A stretch of 33,647 bases of DNA, from contig NZ_NRDF01000018.1 of NCBI RefSeq assembly GCF_003130205.1, positions 1 through 33,647 of the forward strand, read 5' to 3'. Both the position numbers and the translations under genes were made by a program. Source of the stretch: Aggregatibacter actinomycetemcomitans. Lineage in GTDB: Bacteria > Pseudomonadota > Gammaproteobacteria > Enterobacterales > Pasteurellaceae. This document shows positions 26,113 through 33,647 of the stretch, in pieces. A model generated the notes under the pieces. The model made no database searches. It worked only from the letters and a program-made list of their open reading frames with translations, and had not been told where the DNA came from. Numbering within the stretch: position 1 is the first letter of the stretch; every line of letters begins with the position of its first letter.

Positions 26113-28386
26113 ATGAAAAAATCCACCGCACTTTCCGTTCTGTATGCCCTGTTCCTGACGGCGACATTGTTGCTCTTTGGTTACGCGGTGAAAAAAGGCG
26201 ATTGGTTGGAAACGGATTTGCGCGCCCTGCTGCCGCAAGAACAGGGTTGGACTGCCGTGCAAGTGCAGGCGGATGCCCAACAGGAAGCGCGACTCAATCA
26301 ACAAGTTATTTCCTTCGTGGGGCATTCATCGCCGCAAAAGGCATTTCAGCTGGCGGAACAGGTTGCGCAGCAATGGCAAAAGAGCGGATTATTTGCCCGG
26401 GTGGATGCCAAAATGCAACCGGATCTTACGGCGCTGCGTGCCGAAATCGCCCGATTACGCCTTGCCACTTTGCCACCATACGTTCGCCATCAGTTGCTTC
26501 ATGCGCCGCAGGATTATTTCCAACATTACGCCGAGCAGATCATGAATCCTTTCGCGCAAACCAATTTGCTTCCGTTGGATCAGGATTGGCTCGGTTTCGG
26601 CAGGTTCGTTTTGCCACAGGCGCAATTGCAGGGAACAATTCAATGGCATGCCGAAAATGGTATGTTGTATCTCACGGACAAGGGTAAAACCCGGGTGCTG
26701 TTACGTGGCGTGCTGCAACAGGGAAATCTTATCGATCCGTCGTTAAATCTGACCGCACTTTTAACGCAAAATCGCCAAGCCGTTGAAACGGAACAGGGCG
26801 ACATGTTAGTGACCGGCGCCGCCTTGTTCGCCATTGACGCCAAAGTCAAAGCGGAACGGGAAAGCTCCCTGATGAGCGCCTTGGGCGTGAGCCTGACGCT
26901 GTTGCTGTTGTTGTTCGTGTTCAGAACGGTGCGCGTGTTGTGGCTGTTTTTACCGATTATAGCGGGCATGTTATGCGGCGTCACCGCCACGATTTTTGCT
27001 TTCGGACAAATTCATATTCTCACCATCGTTATCGGCACCAGTTTAATTGGCGTGCTGATTGATTTTCCGCTGCACTGGCTAGCGTCTTCCTTATTTCATC
27101 AACCATGGCACGCCGTGCAGGCGATGCAAAAGCTGCGCTTTACTTTTCTGATTAGCCTGTTGGTAACGCTGCTGGGCTACGGCTTGCTTGGTTTTACCGC
27201 ACTGCCGGTGCTAAAACAGACCGCACTTTTCTCCGCCGTCGCGTTAATCACGGCAATGCTCGCCACCTTGCTTTTTCTGCCTGCTTTATTCCGCCGTTAT
27301 CAAAACAAACCGCGCGTCCCGAATCCAAAAGTGCGGTGGATTTTGGAAACGTTTTTTGCCCGCCGACCGGGCAGTATCGCGCTGCTGCTGGGGGTGATAT
27401 TTATCGGCGTCGGTTTGTATCGTTCCGAATGGCGTGACGATATTCTCCAATGGGTTTCCATGCCGCAGGCGATGTTGGACGAGGCGAAGCAAATCGGGGA
27501 TTTAACCGGGGTGGAGTTGGGCAACCGTTATTTCCTGGTGCTTGCCGACAACGACGATGACTTATTGGAAAAAGAACGGGCGTTGACCCAAAAACTGGAT
27601 GAATGGCAAATCCCTTATCGCGCCCTGTCCCAATGGATGATGTCGGAAGCGCAACAGCGGCAATTTATAACGGAATTACAGGAAAAACTTAAACCGCAGG
27701 ATTTCGCTGTGTTGGATGACATCGGCGTACCGGCGGAAAAATTACAACAGGCATTGCGGGAATTGCGCGCACAACCGCCGTTATCCTTACAGCAGGCGTT
27801 GCAATCTACCGTCGGGCAAGCCTGGCAACCGCTCTATTTAGGCAAATTGGCAGAGAATCAGGTGGCAGGCATCGTGCAGGTGAGCGGACACAGTACCGTT
27901 TCCCTTGCCCATTTGGCAAATCAACAGGATATTTTCTGGCAGGATAAGCGGGCGCACTTGAATCAGGCGTTTCAGCAAACCCGCGATCAGGCGGCGTGGC
28001 TGAAAGTGCTTTCGTTCCTTTTCGCCGGTGTGTTGTTGTGGCGTTTGTTCGGGGTTAAATGCACCTTCACCATGTTGCTTCCGCCCTTGTGCGCCATTGT
28101 CATCACCGTGGCGATTTTCGGCTGGATTGGGTTGCCCATCAGTTTATTTACCATGTTCGGGCTGTTGCTGGTATCGGCCATCGGCATTGACTACACCGCG
28201 TATGTGCAAACTGCAAATGAGCCTTTATACGGCAAATACATTGCGGTATTATTGGCGGCAATGACAACCCTCATTTCCTTCGTATTATTGGGGCTGAGCT
28301 CCACACCGGCGGTGGCTTCCTTCGGTTTAAGCGTGAGCCTCGGTGTGTTATTGAGCGTCATCCTGACTTTTAAACTATTACGTTAA
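26113..28386 (+). CDS. MMPL/RND-type exporter of the APE cluster
   Basis: A 757-residue inner-membrane exporter with the two-fold RND layout: one N-terminal helix, a periplasmic loop (~30-255), a block of about five helices (~256-425), a second periplasmic loop (~435-630) and a final block of helices (~635-755). The last block holds GLPISLFTMFGLLLVSAIGIDYTAYV, whose Asp is the type of charged residue used for proton coupling. It should move the aryl polyene lipid out of the inner membrane. Five USS lie in its codons, mostly read as Thr-Ala-Leu. Confidence 0.9.
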   Translation: MKKSTALSVLYALFLTATLLLFGYAVKKGDWLETDLRALLPQEQGWTAVQVQADAQQEARLNQQVISFVGHSSPQKAFQLAEQVAQQWQKSGLFARVDAKMQPDLTALRAEIARLRLATLPPYVRHQLLHAPQDYFQHYAEQIMNPFAQTNLLPLDQDWLGFGRFVLPQAQLQGTIQWHAENGMLYLTDKGKTRVLLRGVLQQGNLIDPSLNLTALLTQNRQAVETEQGDMLVTGAALFAIDAKVKAERESSLMSALGVSLTLLLLLFVFRTVRVLWLFLPIIAGMLCGVTATIFAFGQIHILTIVIGTSLIGVLIDFPLHWLASSLFHQPWHAVQAMQKLRFTFLISLLVTLLGYGLLGFTALPVLKQTALFSAVALITAMLATLLFLPALFRRYQNKPRVPNPKVRWILETFFARRPGSIALLLGVIFIGVGLYRSEWRDDILQWVSMPQAMLDEAKQIGDLTGVELGNRYFLVLADNDDDLLEKERALTQKLDEWQIPYRALSQWMMSEAQQRQFITELQEKLKPQDFAVLDDIGVPAEKLQQALRELRAQPPLSLQQALQSTVGQAWQPLYLGKLAENQVAGIVQVSGHSTVSLAHLANQQDIFWQDKRAHLNQAFQQTRDQAAWLKVLSFLFAGVLLWRLFGVKCTFTMLLPPLCAIVITVAIFGWIGLPISLFTMFGLLLVSAIGIDYTAYVQTANEPLYGKYIAVLLAAMTTLISFVLLGLSSTPAVASFGLSVSLGVLLSVILTFKLLR

Positions 28387-28400
28387 TTCGGAGAATCCAA

Positions 28401-28516
28401 ATGGAACAATTTGATGTGGTGATTTATGGCTATGGTTGATTTCCTTTGCCGGCAATCGTTGTTCCATTCTAGCGAGTGGTACGCGGAATACGGAAAATCC
28501 GTTTGTGGCGAAATAA
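28401..28516 (+). pseudogene. Collapsed remnant of an oxidoreductase-like gene between the exporter and the DUF3261 lipoprotein
   Basis: A GGAGAA ribosome-binding site leads to ATG 28401 and MEQFDVVIYGYG, which resembles the start of an FAD-binding protein (DVVIxGxG), then a TGA. Another frame gives a plausible gene end, ISFAGNRCSILASGTRN, then TENPFVAK and TAA, which overlaps the next ATG (TAATG at 28514-28518). APE clusters often have an FAD-dependent, halogenase-like oxidoreductase exactly here. I infer an internal deletion that left the first ~11 codons and last ~25. The family assignment rests on position and a short motif. Confidence 0.6.
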
Positions 28517-28995
28517 TGAAATACCTTGCCTTGTTGTTTTGCTTTTGGCTGACCGCGTGCAGCTCGTTGCCGCAGGTGGAACGGTTGCCGCCGCAACAAC
28601 AGGCGGTGCGCGTGTTTAAAGTGGAGCAGTTAAATGCGCAACATCAGTTGCAACAAGCCAGCCTGTTGACGTTGCAAACCGAAGTGCAACAATGGCGCTG
28701 GGTGCAAACGGATCCCTTAGGTGCGCCCTTGGCTCGGGTGATTTTAACGCCGCAAGGCTGGCAGAATGACGGCTTTATCATGCCGAATCAGCAGGCGCGC
28801 CGTTTGTTTTCCGCCTTGGCGACGGCATTAAACCCGCAACAATCGTTGTTTGCTTTCAGTCGGGTTGAACCTGTGGCGCAGGGCAACGATTATTTTATTC
28901 GGAATAACAAAGTCTGGCGGATTACATTGCGTCCGCCGCAGATCGAAATTCACCTGGCGGATGACAGCCGTTGGCGTATTGAAGAATTAAATTAA
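28516..28995 (+). CDS. DUF3261 lipoprotein of the APE cluster
   Basis: A 159-residue lipoprotein with signal peptide and lipobox FWLTAC (Cys15), followed by a beta-rich domain (RVFKVEQLNAQHQLQQASLL-like start, LGAPLARVILTPQGW, FIRNNKVWRITL). This family is a regular member of APE clusters, placed just before the ketosynthase. It is probably an outer-membrane component of export, like LolB. Start at 28516 overlaps the stop of the preceding remnant; a frame opening at 28426 would read through that remnant out of frame. Confidence 0.82.
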   Translation: MKYLALLFCFWLTACSSLPQVERLPPQQQAVRVFKVEQLNAQHQLQQASLLTLQTEVQQWRWVQTDPLGAPLARVILTPQGWQNDGFIMPNQQARRLFSALATALNPQQSLFAFSRVEPVAQGNDYFIRNNKVWRITLRPPQIEIHLADDSRWRIEELN

Positions 28996-29003
28996 AGGAA
29001 AAA

Positions 29004-30227
29004 ATGACCGCACTTTATCTAAGTAAACCAGCTATTTTGAGCAGCCTCGGCGATGGCATTGAAACGCACATTACGCGTTTACTGGCTGCCGACGATTCCC
29101 CATTGGCGCTTTCCGATTCGGCGTTTAAGTTGTATCACACCGAAGGAAAAGCCCGCGTATTCGGTGAAGTGAACGTGCCTTTACGCCCGTTTGCGGCAAC
29201 CTTGCCGGCGATACATCAAAGTCGCAACAATCAGCTGTTGTGGCATTGTTTAGCACAAATTGAACCGCAAATCGAACAGGCGATTGCCCGCTTCGGACGC
29301 CAACGCATTGCCGTGGTTATCGGCACCTCCACCACCGGTGTGGACGAAAACGTGCCGGTGTTTAAATATGCCGTCGGTCATGATGATTGGTCTGGTGTGG
29401 AGTTTAAACAACAGCAGCAATATTTTTCCGCGCCTTCCGATTTCGTTGCCTATCAATACGGCTTGCAGGGATTGAGCTACGGCATTTCCACCGCCTGCAC
29501 CTCCGGCGCCAAAGCGCTGATTAGCGCGGCGCGTTTGTTGAACGCTGCTTTATGTGATGCGGTCATTTGCGGCGGTGTAGATGAGCTTTCGCCTCTCACC
29601 ATCAGCGGTTTCGGTTCTTTATCCGCCTTATCCGATAAGCGTTCCAATCCGCTTTCCGTGAACCGCGACGGGATTAATCTCGGCGAAGGCGCCGCCGTTT
29701 TCGTCATGAGTCGGGAAAAATTAGATGACACGGCGATTCAATTGCTGGGCTACGGCGCCAGCAGCGATGCTTATCATATGTCTTCCCCGCACCCCGAAGG
29801 CGAGGGCGCAATCAGCGCGTTTCGCGCCGCGTTGGTGTCTTCTGAACTAAGCGCCGATGCCATTGGCTGGATCAATTTGCACGGCACGGGAACGGTGCAT
29901 AATGATCAAATGGAAAGTTTGGCGGTGCATCAGGTTTTCGGCGACAACACGCCTTGCACCACCACCAAACCTTACACCGGACACACCCTCGGCGCCGCCG
30001 GTGCAGTGGAAGCCGCGATTTTATGGGGCATCATCGACCGCAAACTGAACCCGCAGGGCAAATTGCCGGCGCAATTGTGGGACAAACAGGCGGATCCCGC
30101 GTTGCCGAAAATTGCTATTACCGACGAACACAGCCATTGGCGCGGCGAACCCCGTATCGGCGCGAGCAGTTCTTTTGCTTTCGGCGGCAATAACACGGTG
30201 CTGATTTTAGGAGAACGAGATGCTTGA
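29004..30227 (+). CDS. apeO: APE beta-ketoacyl synthase 1
   Basis: A 407-residue ketosynthase with a complete triad: Cys165 in TACTSGAK, His293 in NLHGTGT and His327 in YTGHTLGA. A GSSSFAFGGNN block closes the fold. In APE synthesis ApeO pairs with the chain-length factor ApeC (encoded 11 kb upstream in the same operon) and extends the polyene two carbons at a time. An AAAGGAAAAA site precedes the ATG. Codons 2-4 (MTALYL) contain a USS. The end overlaps the dehydratase gene by 8 bases. Confidence 0.92.
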   Translation: MTALYLSKPAILSSLGDGIETHITRLLAADDSPLALSDSAFKLYHTEGKARVFGEVNVPLRPFAATLPAIHQSRNNQLLWHCLAQIEPQIEQAIARFGRQRIAVVIGTSTTGVDENVPVFKYAVGHDDWSGVEFKQQQQYFSAPSDFVAYQYGLQGLSYGISTACTSGAKALISAARLLNAALCDAVICGGVDELSPLTISGFGSLSALSDKRSNPLSVNRDGINLGEGAAVFVMSREKLDDTAIQLLGYGASSDAYHMSSPHPEGEGAISAFRAALVSSELSADAIGWINLHGTGTVHNDQMESLAVHQVFGDNTPCTTTKPYTGHTLGAAGAVEAAILWGIIDRKLNPQGKLPAQLWDKQADPALPKIAITDEHSHWRGEPRIGASSSFAFGGNNTVLILGERDA

Positions 30228-30663
30228 TTTAACTTGCCCCATCACCGACATTGCGCCTTTGGTGCCACATAGCGGCAAAATGATTTTATTGGATCGGGTC
30301 ACGGATTTCGGGGACGATTTCTTAGTGGCGGAAGCGGAAGTGCGTCCCGATAACCTGTTGGTTAAAGACAATCGGTTGCCAAGTTTTCTTGGCGCAGAAA
30401 TCATGGCGCAAGGGGTTGCCGCCTGGGCAGGTTGCAAATGCGTGCGTGCCGGCAAACCCATCACCTTGGGCTATTGGATCGGCTCACGCAAACTCAGTAT
30501 TCATCAGCCGGACATTGCCATCGGCAGCAAATTACGCATTCAAATTAAGCTTTCCATTGAAGATGCCACGGGTTTCGGCGTGTTTGATAGCCAATTAATT
30601 GATGCGGTCAGCCAACAGGTGATTGTGGAAGGCGCATTGAACGTGTTCCGACCGCAGGTGTAA
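30220..30663 (+). CDS. apeP: APE hotdog dehydratase
   Basis: A 147-residue FabZ/FabA-like hotdog protein with LVPHSGKMILLDRV near the start (catalytic-type His) and SFLGAEIMAQGVAAWAGC on the central helix. With the dehydratase domain at 19841 it would supply the two dehydratases known from APE systems, removing water from each 3-hydroxyacyl unit to create the conjugated double bonds. A USS lies just after its stop. Confidence 0.88.
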   Translation: MLDLTCPITDIAPLVPHSGKMILLDRVTDFGDDFLVAEAEVRPDNLLVKDNRLPSFLGAEIMAQGVAAWAGCKCVRAGKPITLGYWIGSRKLSIHQPDIAIGSKLRIQIKLSIEDATGFGVFDSQLIDAVSQQVIVEGALNVFRPQV

Positions 30664-30712
30664 ATTTACCGCCAAAAACCACCGCACTTTTTATGCAATC
30701 TAAGGAAATCAT

Positions 30713-31441
30713 ATGAGCGAAACAGTTTTAATTACAGGTTCCAGCTGCGGCATCGGCAAAGCCATTGCCTTACGTTTGGCGCAGGCAGGATTTAACATTG
30801 TGGTGCATTGCCGCAGCCGTGTGGAAGAAGCGGAAGCGGTGGCGCAGTCCGTGCGTGAACTGGGGCAAAATGCCCGCGTGTTACAGTTTGACGTTAGCTG
30901 CCGCAGTGCGGTCGCAGACGCGCTTACCGCCGATGTGGAAGCCCATGGCGCTTATTACGGTGTGGTGCTGAATGCGGGATTGACCCGTGATAACGCCTTC
31001 CCGGCGTTAACCGATGAGGATTGGGATCGGGTTTTGCGCACGAATCTGGACGGTTTCTATAATGTGCTACACCCGATCATGATGCCGATGATTCGCCGTC
31101 GTAAAGCGGGACGCATCGTGTGCATTACCTCCGTGTCGGGCTTAATCGGCAATCGCGGTCAGGTCAATTACAGCGCCTCCAAAGCCGGTATTATCGGCGC
31201 GGCGAAAGCGCTGGCGATGGAACTGGCGAAACGCAAGATTACCGTGAATTGCGTGGCGCCGGGCTTAATTGATACGGATATTTTAGATGAAAATGTGCCT
31301 ATTGATGAGATCCTGAAAATGATTCCCGTCGGGCGCATGGGCGATCCTGAAGAAGTGGCACACGCAGTGAATTTCCTGATGGATGAAAAAGCCGCGTATG
31401 TTACCCGCCAAGTGATCGCCGTGAACGGCGGTTTGTGCTGA
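30713..31441 (+). CDS. apeQ: APE 3-ketoacyl-ACP reductase (FabG-like)
   Basis: A 242-residue short-chain dehydrogenase. Cofactor loop TGSSCGIGKA, NAG (87-89), catalytic Ser140 region ITSVSG, Tyr153 and Lys157 in NYSASKAGI. It reduces the 3-keto group after each extension with NADPH. An AAGGAA site precedes the ATG. It is placed between the dehydratase and second ketosynthase, the standard APE order. Confidence 0.93.
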   Translation: MSETVLITGSSCGIGKAIALRLAQAGFNIVVHCRSRVEEAEAVAQSVRELGQNARVLQFDVSCRSAVADALTADVEAHGAYYGVVLNAGLTRDNAFPALTDEDWDRVLRTNLDGFYNVLHPIMMPMIRRRKAGRIVCITSVSGLIGNRGQVNYSASKAGIIGAAKALAMELAKRKITVNCVAPGLIDTDILDENVPIDEILKMIPVGRMGDPEEVAHAVNFLMDEKAAYVTRQVIAVNGGLC

Positions 31442-31473
31442 CCTATTTGCTAATTGAATAACGAGAAAAAAAG

Positions 31474-32718
31474 ATGAAACGAGTTGTGATTACCGGCATT
31501 GGCGCCGTTACCGCCTTCGGCAAAACATGGCAGGACATTAAAACGGCGTTCCAACGCAAACAAAACGCCGTGCAAGCCAAAGCGGATTGGGCGGAACGTT
31601 ATCCTGAACTGGAAGCCTGTTTAGGCGCGGAAATTCATGATTATCAGCCGCCGTCACATTGGAACCGCAAACAATTACGCAGCCTCGGGCGGGTGTCGCA
31701 ATTCGCTGTTGAAGCCGCCGAACGCGCGCTGGCGAGTGCCGATTTACTGGACGAAAACGGCGATATTCTTGCCTATCTCAAAGACGGCAGAATGGGCGTG
31801 GCGTGCGGTTCTTCCACCGGTTCCACGAATGATATTAAAGATGCCGCCGAGCTCCTGATGACCGGCAAATCCGACGGCTTCAACGCCAACACCTATGTGC
31901 GTATGATGCCCCACACCACCGCCGCCAATATCGGCATTTTCTTTGGCTTAACGGGGCGTATTATTCCCACCTCCAGCGCTTGTTCTTCCGGCAGTCAGGG
32001 CATTGGTTATGCCTATGAATCCATCAAATACGGCTTGATTCCCATGATGCTTGCCGGCGGCGCTGAGGAATTTTGCCCGTCGGAAGTTTATGTGTTTGAT
32101 TCGTTGTATGCGGCAAGTCGCAATGTGAATAATCCGAGTAAAACACCGCGCCCTTATGATAACGATCGTGATGGCTTGGTGATCGGCGAAGGGGCGGGGA
32201 TTTTCGTGCTGGAAGAACTGGAACACGCCCTGGCACGCGGGGCGAATATTATTGCGGAAGTGGTGGGCTACAGCGCAAACAGCGACGGCGCACACGTCAC
32301 CCGCCCGCAAAAAGACACCATGCAACGCTGCATGGAATTGGCATTAAAAGATGCCGGGTTGCTGCCGCAAAAAATCGGCTATGTCAACGGACACGGCACG
32401 GCGACGGAACAAGGGGATATTGCCGAAACCTTGGCGACGGAAGCGGTGTTTGGCAAGGTGCCGTTAAGCTCGCAAAAAAGCTATTTAGGGCATACCCTCG
32501 GTGCGTGCGGCGCGCTGGAATCCTGGTTTTCCATTGAAATGATGCGCGACGCCTGGTTTGCGCCGACCATCAACCTGGATAATATTGATGCGCGCTGCGG
32601 CAAATTGGATTACATTCAAGGGGACGGGCGCCATATCGAAACGGATTATGTGATGAACAATAATTTTGCTTTCGGCGGCGTGAATACCTCATTGATTTTT
32701 AAACGCTGGCAGGCGTGA
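31474..32718 (+). CDS. apeR: APE beta-ketoacyl synthase 2
   Basis: A 414-residue ketosynthase with Cys170 in SACSSGSQG, His307 in NGHGTAT and His340 in LGHTLGACG, all intact. In APE systems ApeR is a separate ketosynthase, not paired with the chain-length factor, and probably handles an early or special condensation. It is the last gene of the operon. I see no convincing terminator after it. Confidence 0.92.
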   Translation: MKRVVITGIGAVTAFGKTWQDIKTAFQRKQNAVQAKADWAERYPELEACLGAEIHDYQPPSHWNRKQLRSLGRVSQFAVEAAERALASADLLDENGDILAYLKDGRMGVACGSSTGSTNDIKDAAELLMTGKSDGFNANTYVRMMPHTTAANIGIFFGLTGRIIPTSSACSSGSQGIGYAYESIKYGLIPMMLAGGAEEFCPSEVYVFDSLYAASRNVNNPSKTPRPYDNDRDGLVIGEGAGIFVLEELEHALARGANIIAEVVGYSANSDGAHVTRPQKDTMQRCMELALKDAGLLPQKIGYVNGHGTATEQGDIAETLATEAVFGKVPLSSQKSYLGHTLGACGALESWFSIEMMRDAWFAPTINLDNIDARCGKLDYIQGDGRHIETDYVMNNNFAFGGVNTSLIFKRWQA

Positions 32719-33539
32719 TTTGAACAACTATTAAAAATCTGTGTGGATATTATCATTTATCAAACTTCTTGATAGCATACTGGTTACGCACAGAACATAT
32801 ATTTCAGCAAGGTGTATCACTTTTAGGCTCGTATCGCTATCCTGCCTTTAGCTTTTACATTAACTTTTTAAAATGTGAAAACACCACTCTATTTTCCGAC
32901 ATGTATACTTCTTAGACTCACAAAAAGCTATTAAATACTCAAACTTGAAGAGGAAATAATATTCTTGCATTACAAATTTTCTTACTACTAACACCTATAA
33001 GCATTTAGATATTATTTTTATCATACAGTTATGATTAGATACTCCCTAACTGGTGTCCAATGGGTAAAATCGAACTTATGCGAAGACAAGCGGTGTAGGC
33101 TGTTACACCGAGGATAACTGTTTTCCCTTCAAAGCAGTACTGTGGATTTTTCGTAGAATAGCCCTGGTGCAATCCAGCTGTCGAGTTTGGCAATTGGAAT
33201 AATGTTCACAACACTATCGCCGATAGATCTTAGTCAACTGTTTTCCATATGATGATGTCGATATGGAATATACCTATATAGACGGAACAATCGCTAAGGT
33301 CCATCATCACGGGTAGGGCACAAAAGAGGAACTTAAAATCGGCCTGTAGGTAAATCCAAAGGCGAAATGATGAATAAAAATGATCTGCATTATAGTAATG
33401 GATATATTACTAATGGTACTATCCGCTTATAAATACTCAACAATAGTTTGATGTTCTGAAGATTATTGCAAGATGACCTTTCTTTTCGTTTTGACATGTT
33501 AACAATGTGATATTTAGATTTAATTTAATAATTTTTACT
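32719..33539. other. AT-rich gene-free flank
   Basis: About 820 bases at roughly one-third GC with no plausible gene, no USS core and no clear terminator for the APE operon. The only recognisable content is the decayed transposase at ~33043-33365. The stretch 32719-33040 shows nothing I can identify. Confidence 0.75.
33043..33365 (+). pseudogene. Degenerate IS5-family transposase
   Basis: Fragments of an IS5-type transposase appear in order across frames: LTGVQWVK, then YTEDNCFPFKAVLWIFRRIALVQ (family: DNRLFLEAVLWIFRTGAPWRD), VWQLE*CS, and MEYTYIDGTIAKVHHHG followed by a stop and GTKEELKIGL (family: DSTIVRAHQHAAGAK). Multiple stops and frameshifts show it is long dead. No inverted repeats could be assigned. 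Confidence 0.6.
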
Positions 33540-33647
33540 CTTGAATTGTCAAACCAAGTGCAACAATTTTTTAAAGTAAACCTCATAAGGTGTTTTCCGG
33601 CCTAAACACTTTCGTGGTCTTAGATTGAGTTTATCTACGACAGACTG
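33540..33647 (-). mobile_element. IS30-family transposase 3' end with terminal repeat (right copy)
   Basis: This is the exact reverse complement of bases 1-108 and encodes the same transposase C-terminus on the minus strand. The element therefore points into the window from the right, and the sequence stops inside it. Confidence 0.85.

Overview
The window looks like a complete contig from a Pasteurellaceae bacterium, most likely Aggregatibacter or a close Haemophilus relative. The evidence is the many Haemophilus-type DNA uptake signal sequences (USS, core AAGTGCGGT / ACCGCACTT), a Haemophilus protein E-type adhesin, and Pasteurellaceae-like protein sequences throughout. Both ends carry the same 108-bp sequence in inverted orientation. 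It encodes the C-terminus of an IS30-family transposase, so the contig probably ends inside two copies of one insertion sequence.

Layout. (1) Positions 109-5277 hold the wreck of a histidine operon. hisG, hisB, hisA, hisF and hisIE are all pseudogenes with frameshifts, nonsense codons and internal deletions; hisD and hisC are gone; only hisH is intact. An AT-rich gene for a helix-turn-helix protein is inserted in front of hisH, and a MITE-like element with 10-bp flanking direct repeats sits between hisF and hisI. (2) Positions 5323-17535 are mostly ordinary chromosome: nfuA, comF, a Cof-type HAD phosphatase, asd, a ComEA-like helix-hairpin-helix protein with an 11-residue repeat domain, clpB, a protein E adhesin homologue, purM with a purN remnant, dapF-xerC-yigB, and a small lipoprotein. 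purM keeps its frame and its PurR box but has lost several conserved residues, and purN is cut to its first ~47 codons. (3) Positions 17836-32718 are one long co-oriented operon for an aryl polyene (APE) type II polyketide pathway. (4) Positions 32719-33539 are AT-rich, contain no gene, and hold a badly decayed IS5-family transposase.

The APE operon encodes a chain-length factor, two acyl carrier proteins, two aryl AMP-ligases (one fused to a dehydratase), two ketosynthases, a ketoreductase, a second dehydratase, acyltransferases, a glycosyltransferase, a thioesterase, a LolA-like protein, an MMPL exporter and a DUF3261 lipoprotein. Together these would load an aryl starter on a carrier protein, extend it into a conjugated polyene, attach it to a lipid and export it to the outer membrane. 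Compared with the usual APE gene set it has an extra ligase and a ligase-dehydratase fusion. A gene between the exporter and the DUF3261 lipoprotein has collapsed to a remnant, and no aromatic amino-acid lyase or methyltransferase is visible.

The overall picture is a host-adapted genome losing amino-acid and purine biosynthesis while keeping a large surface-pigment pathway.
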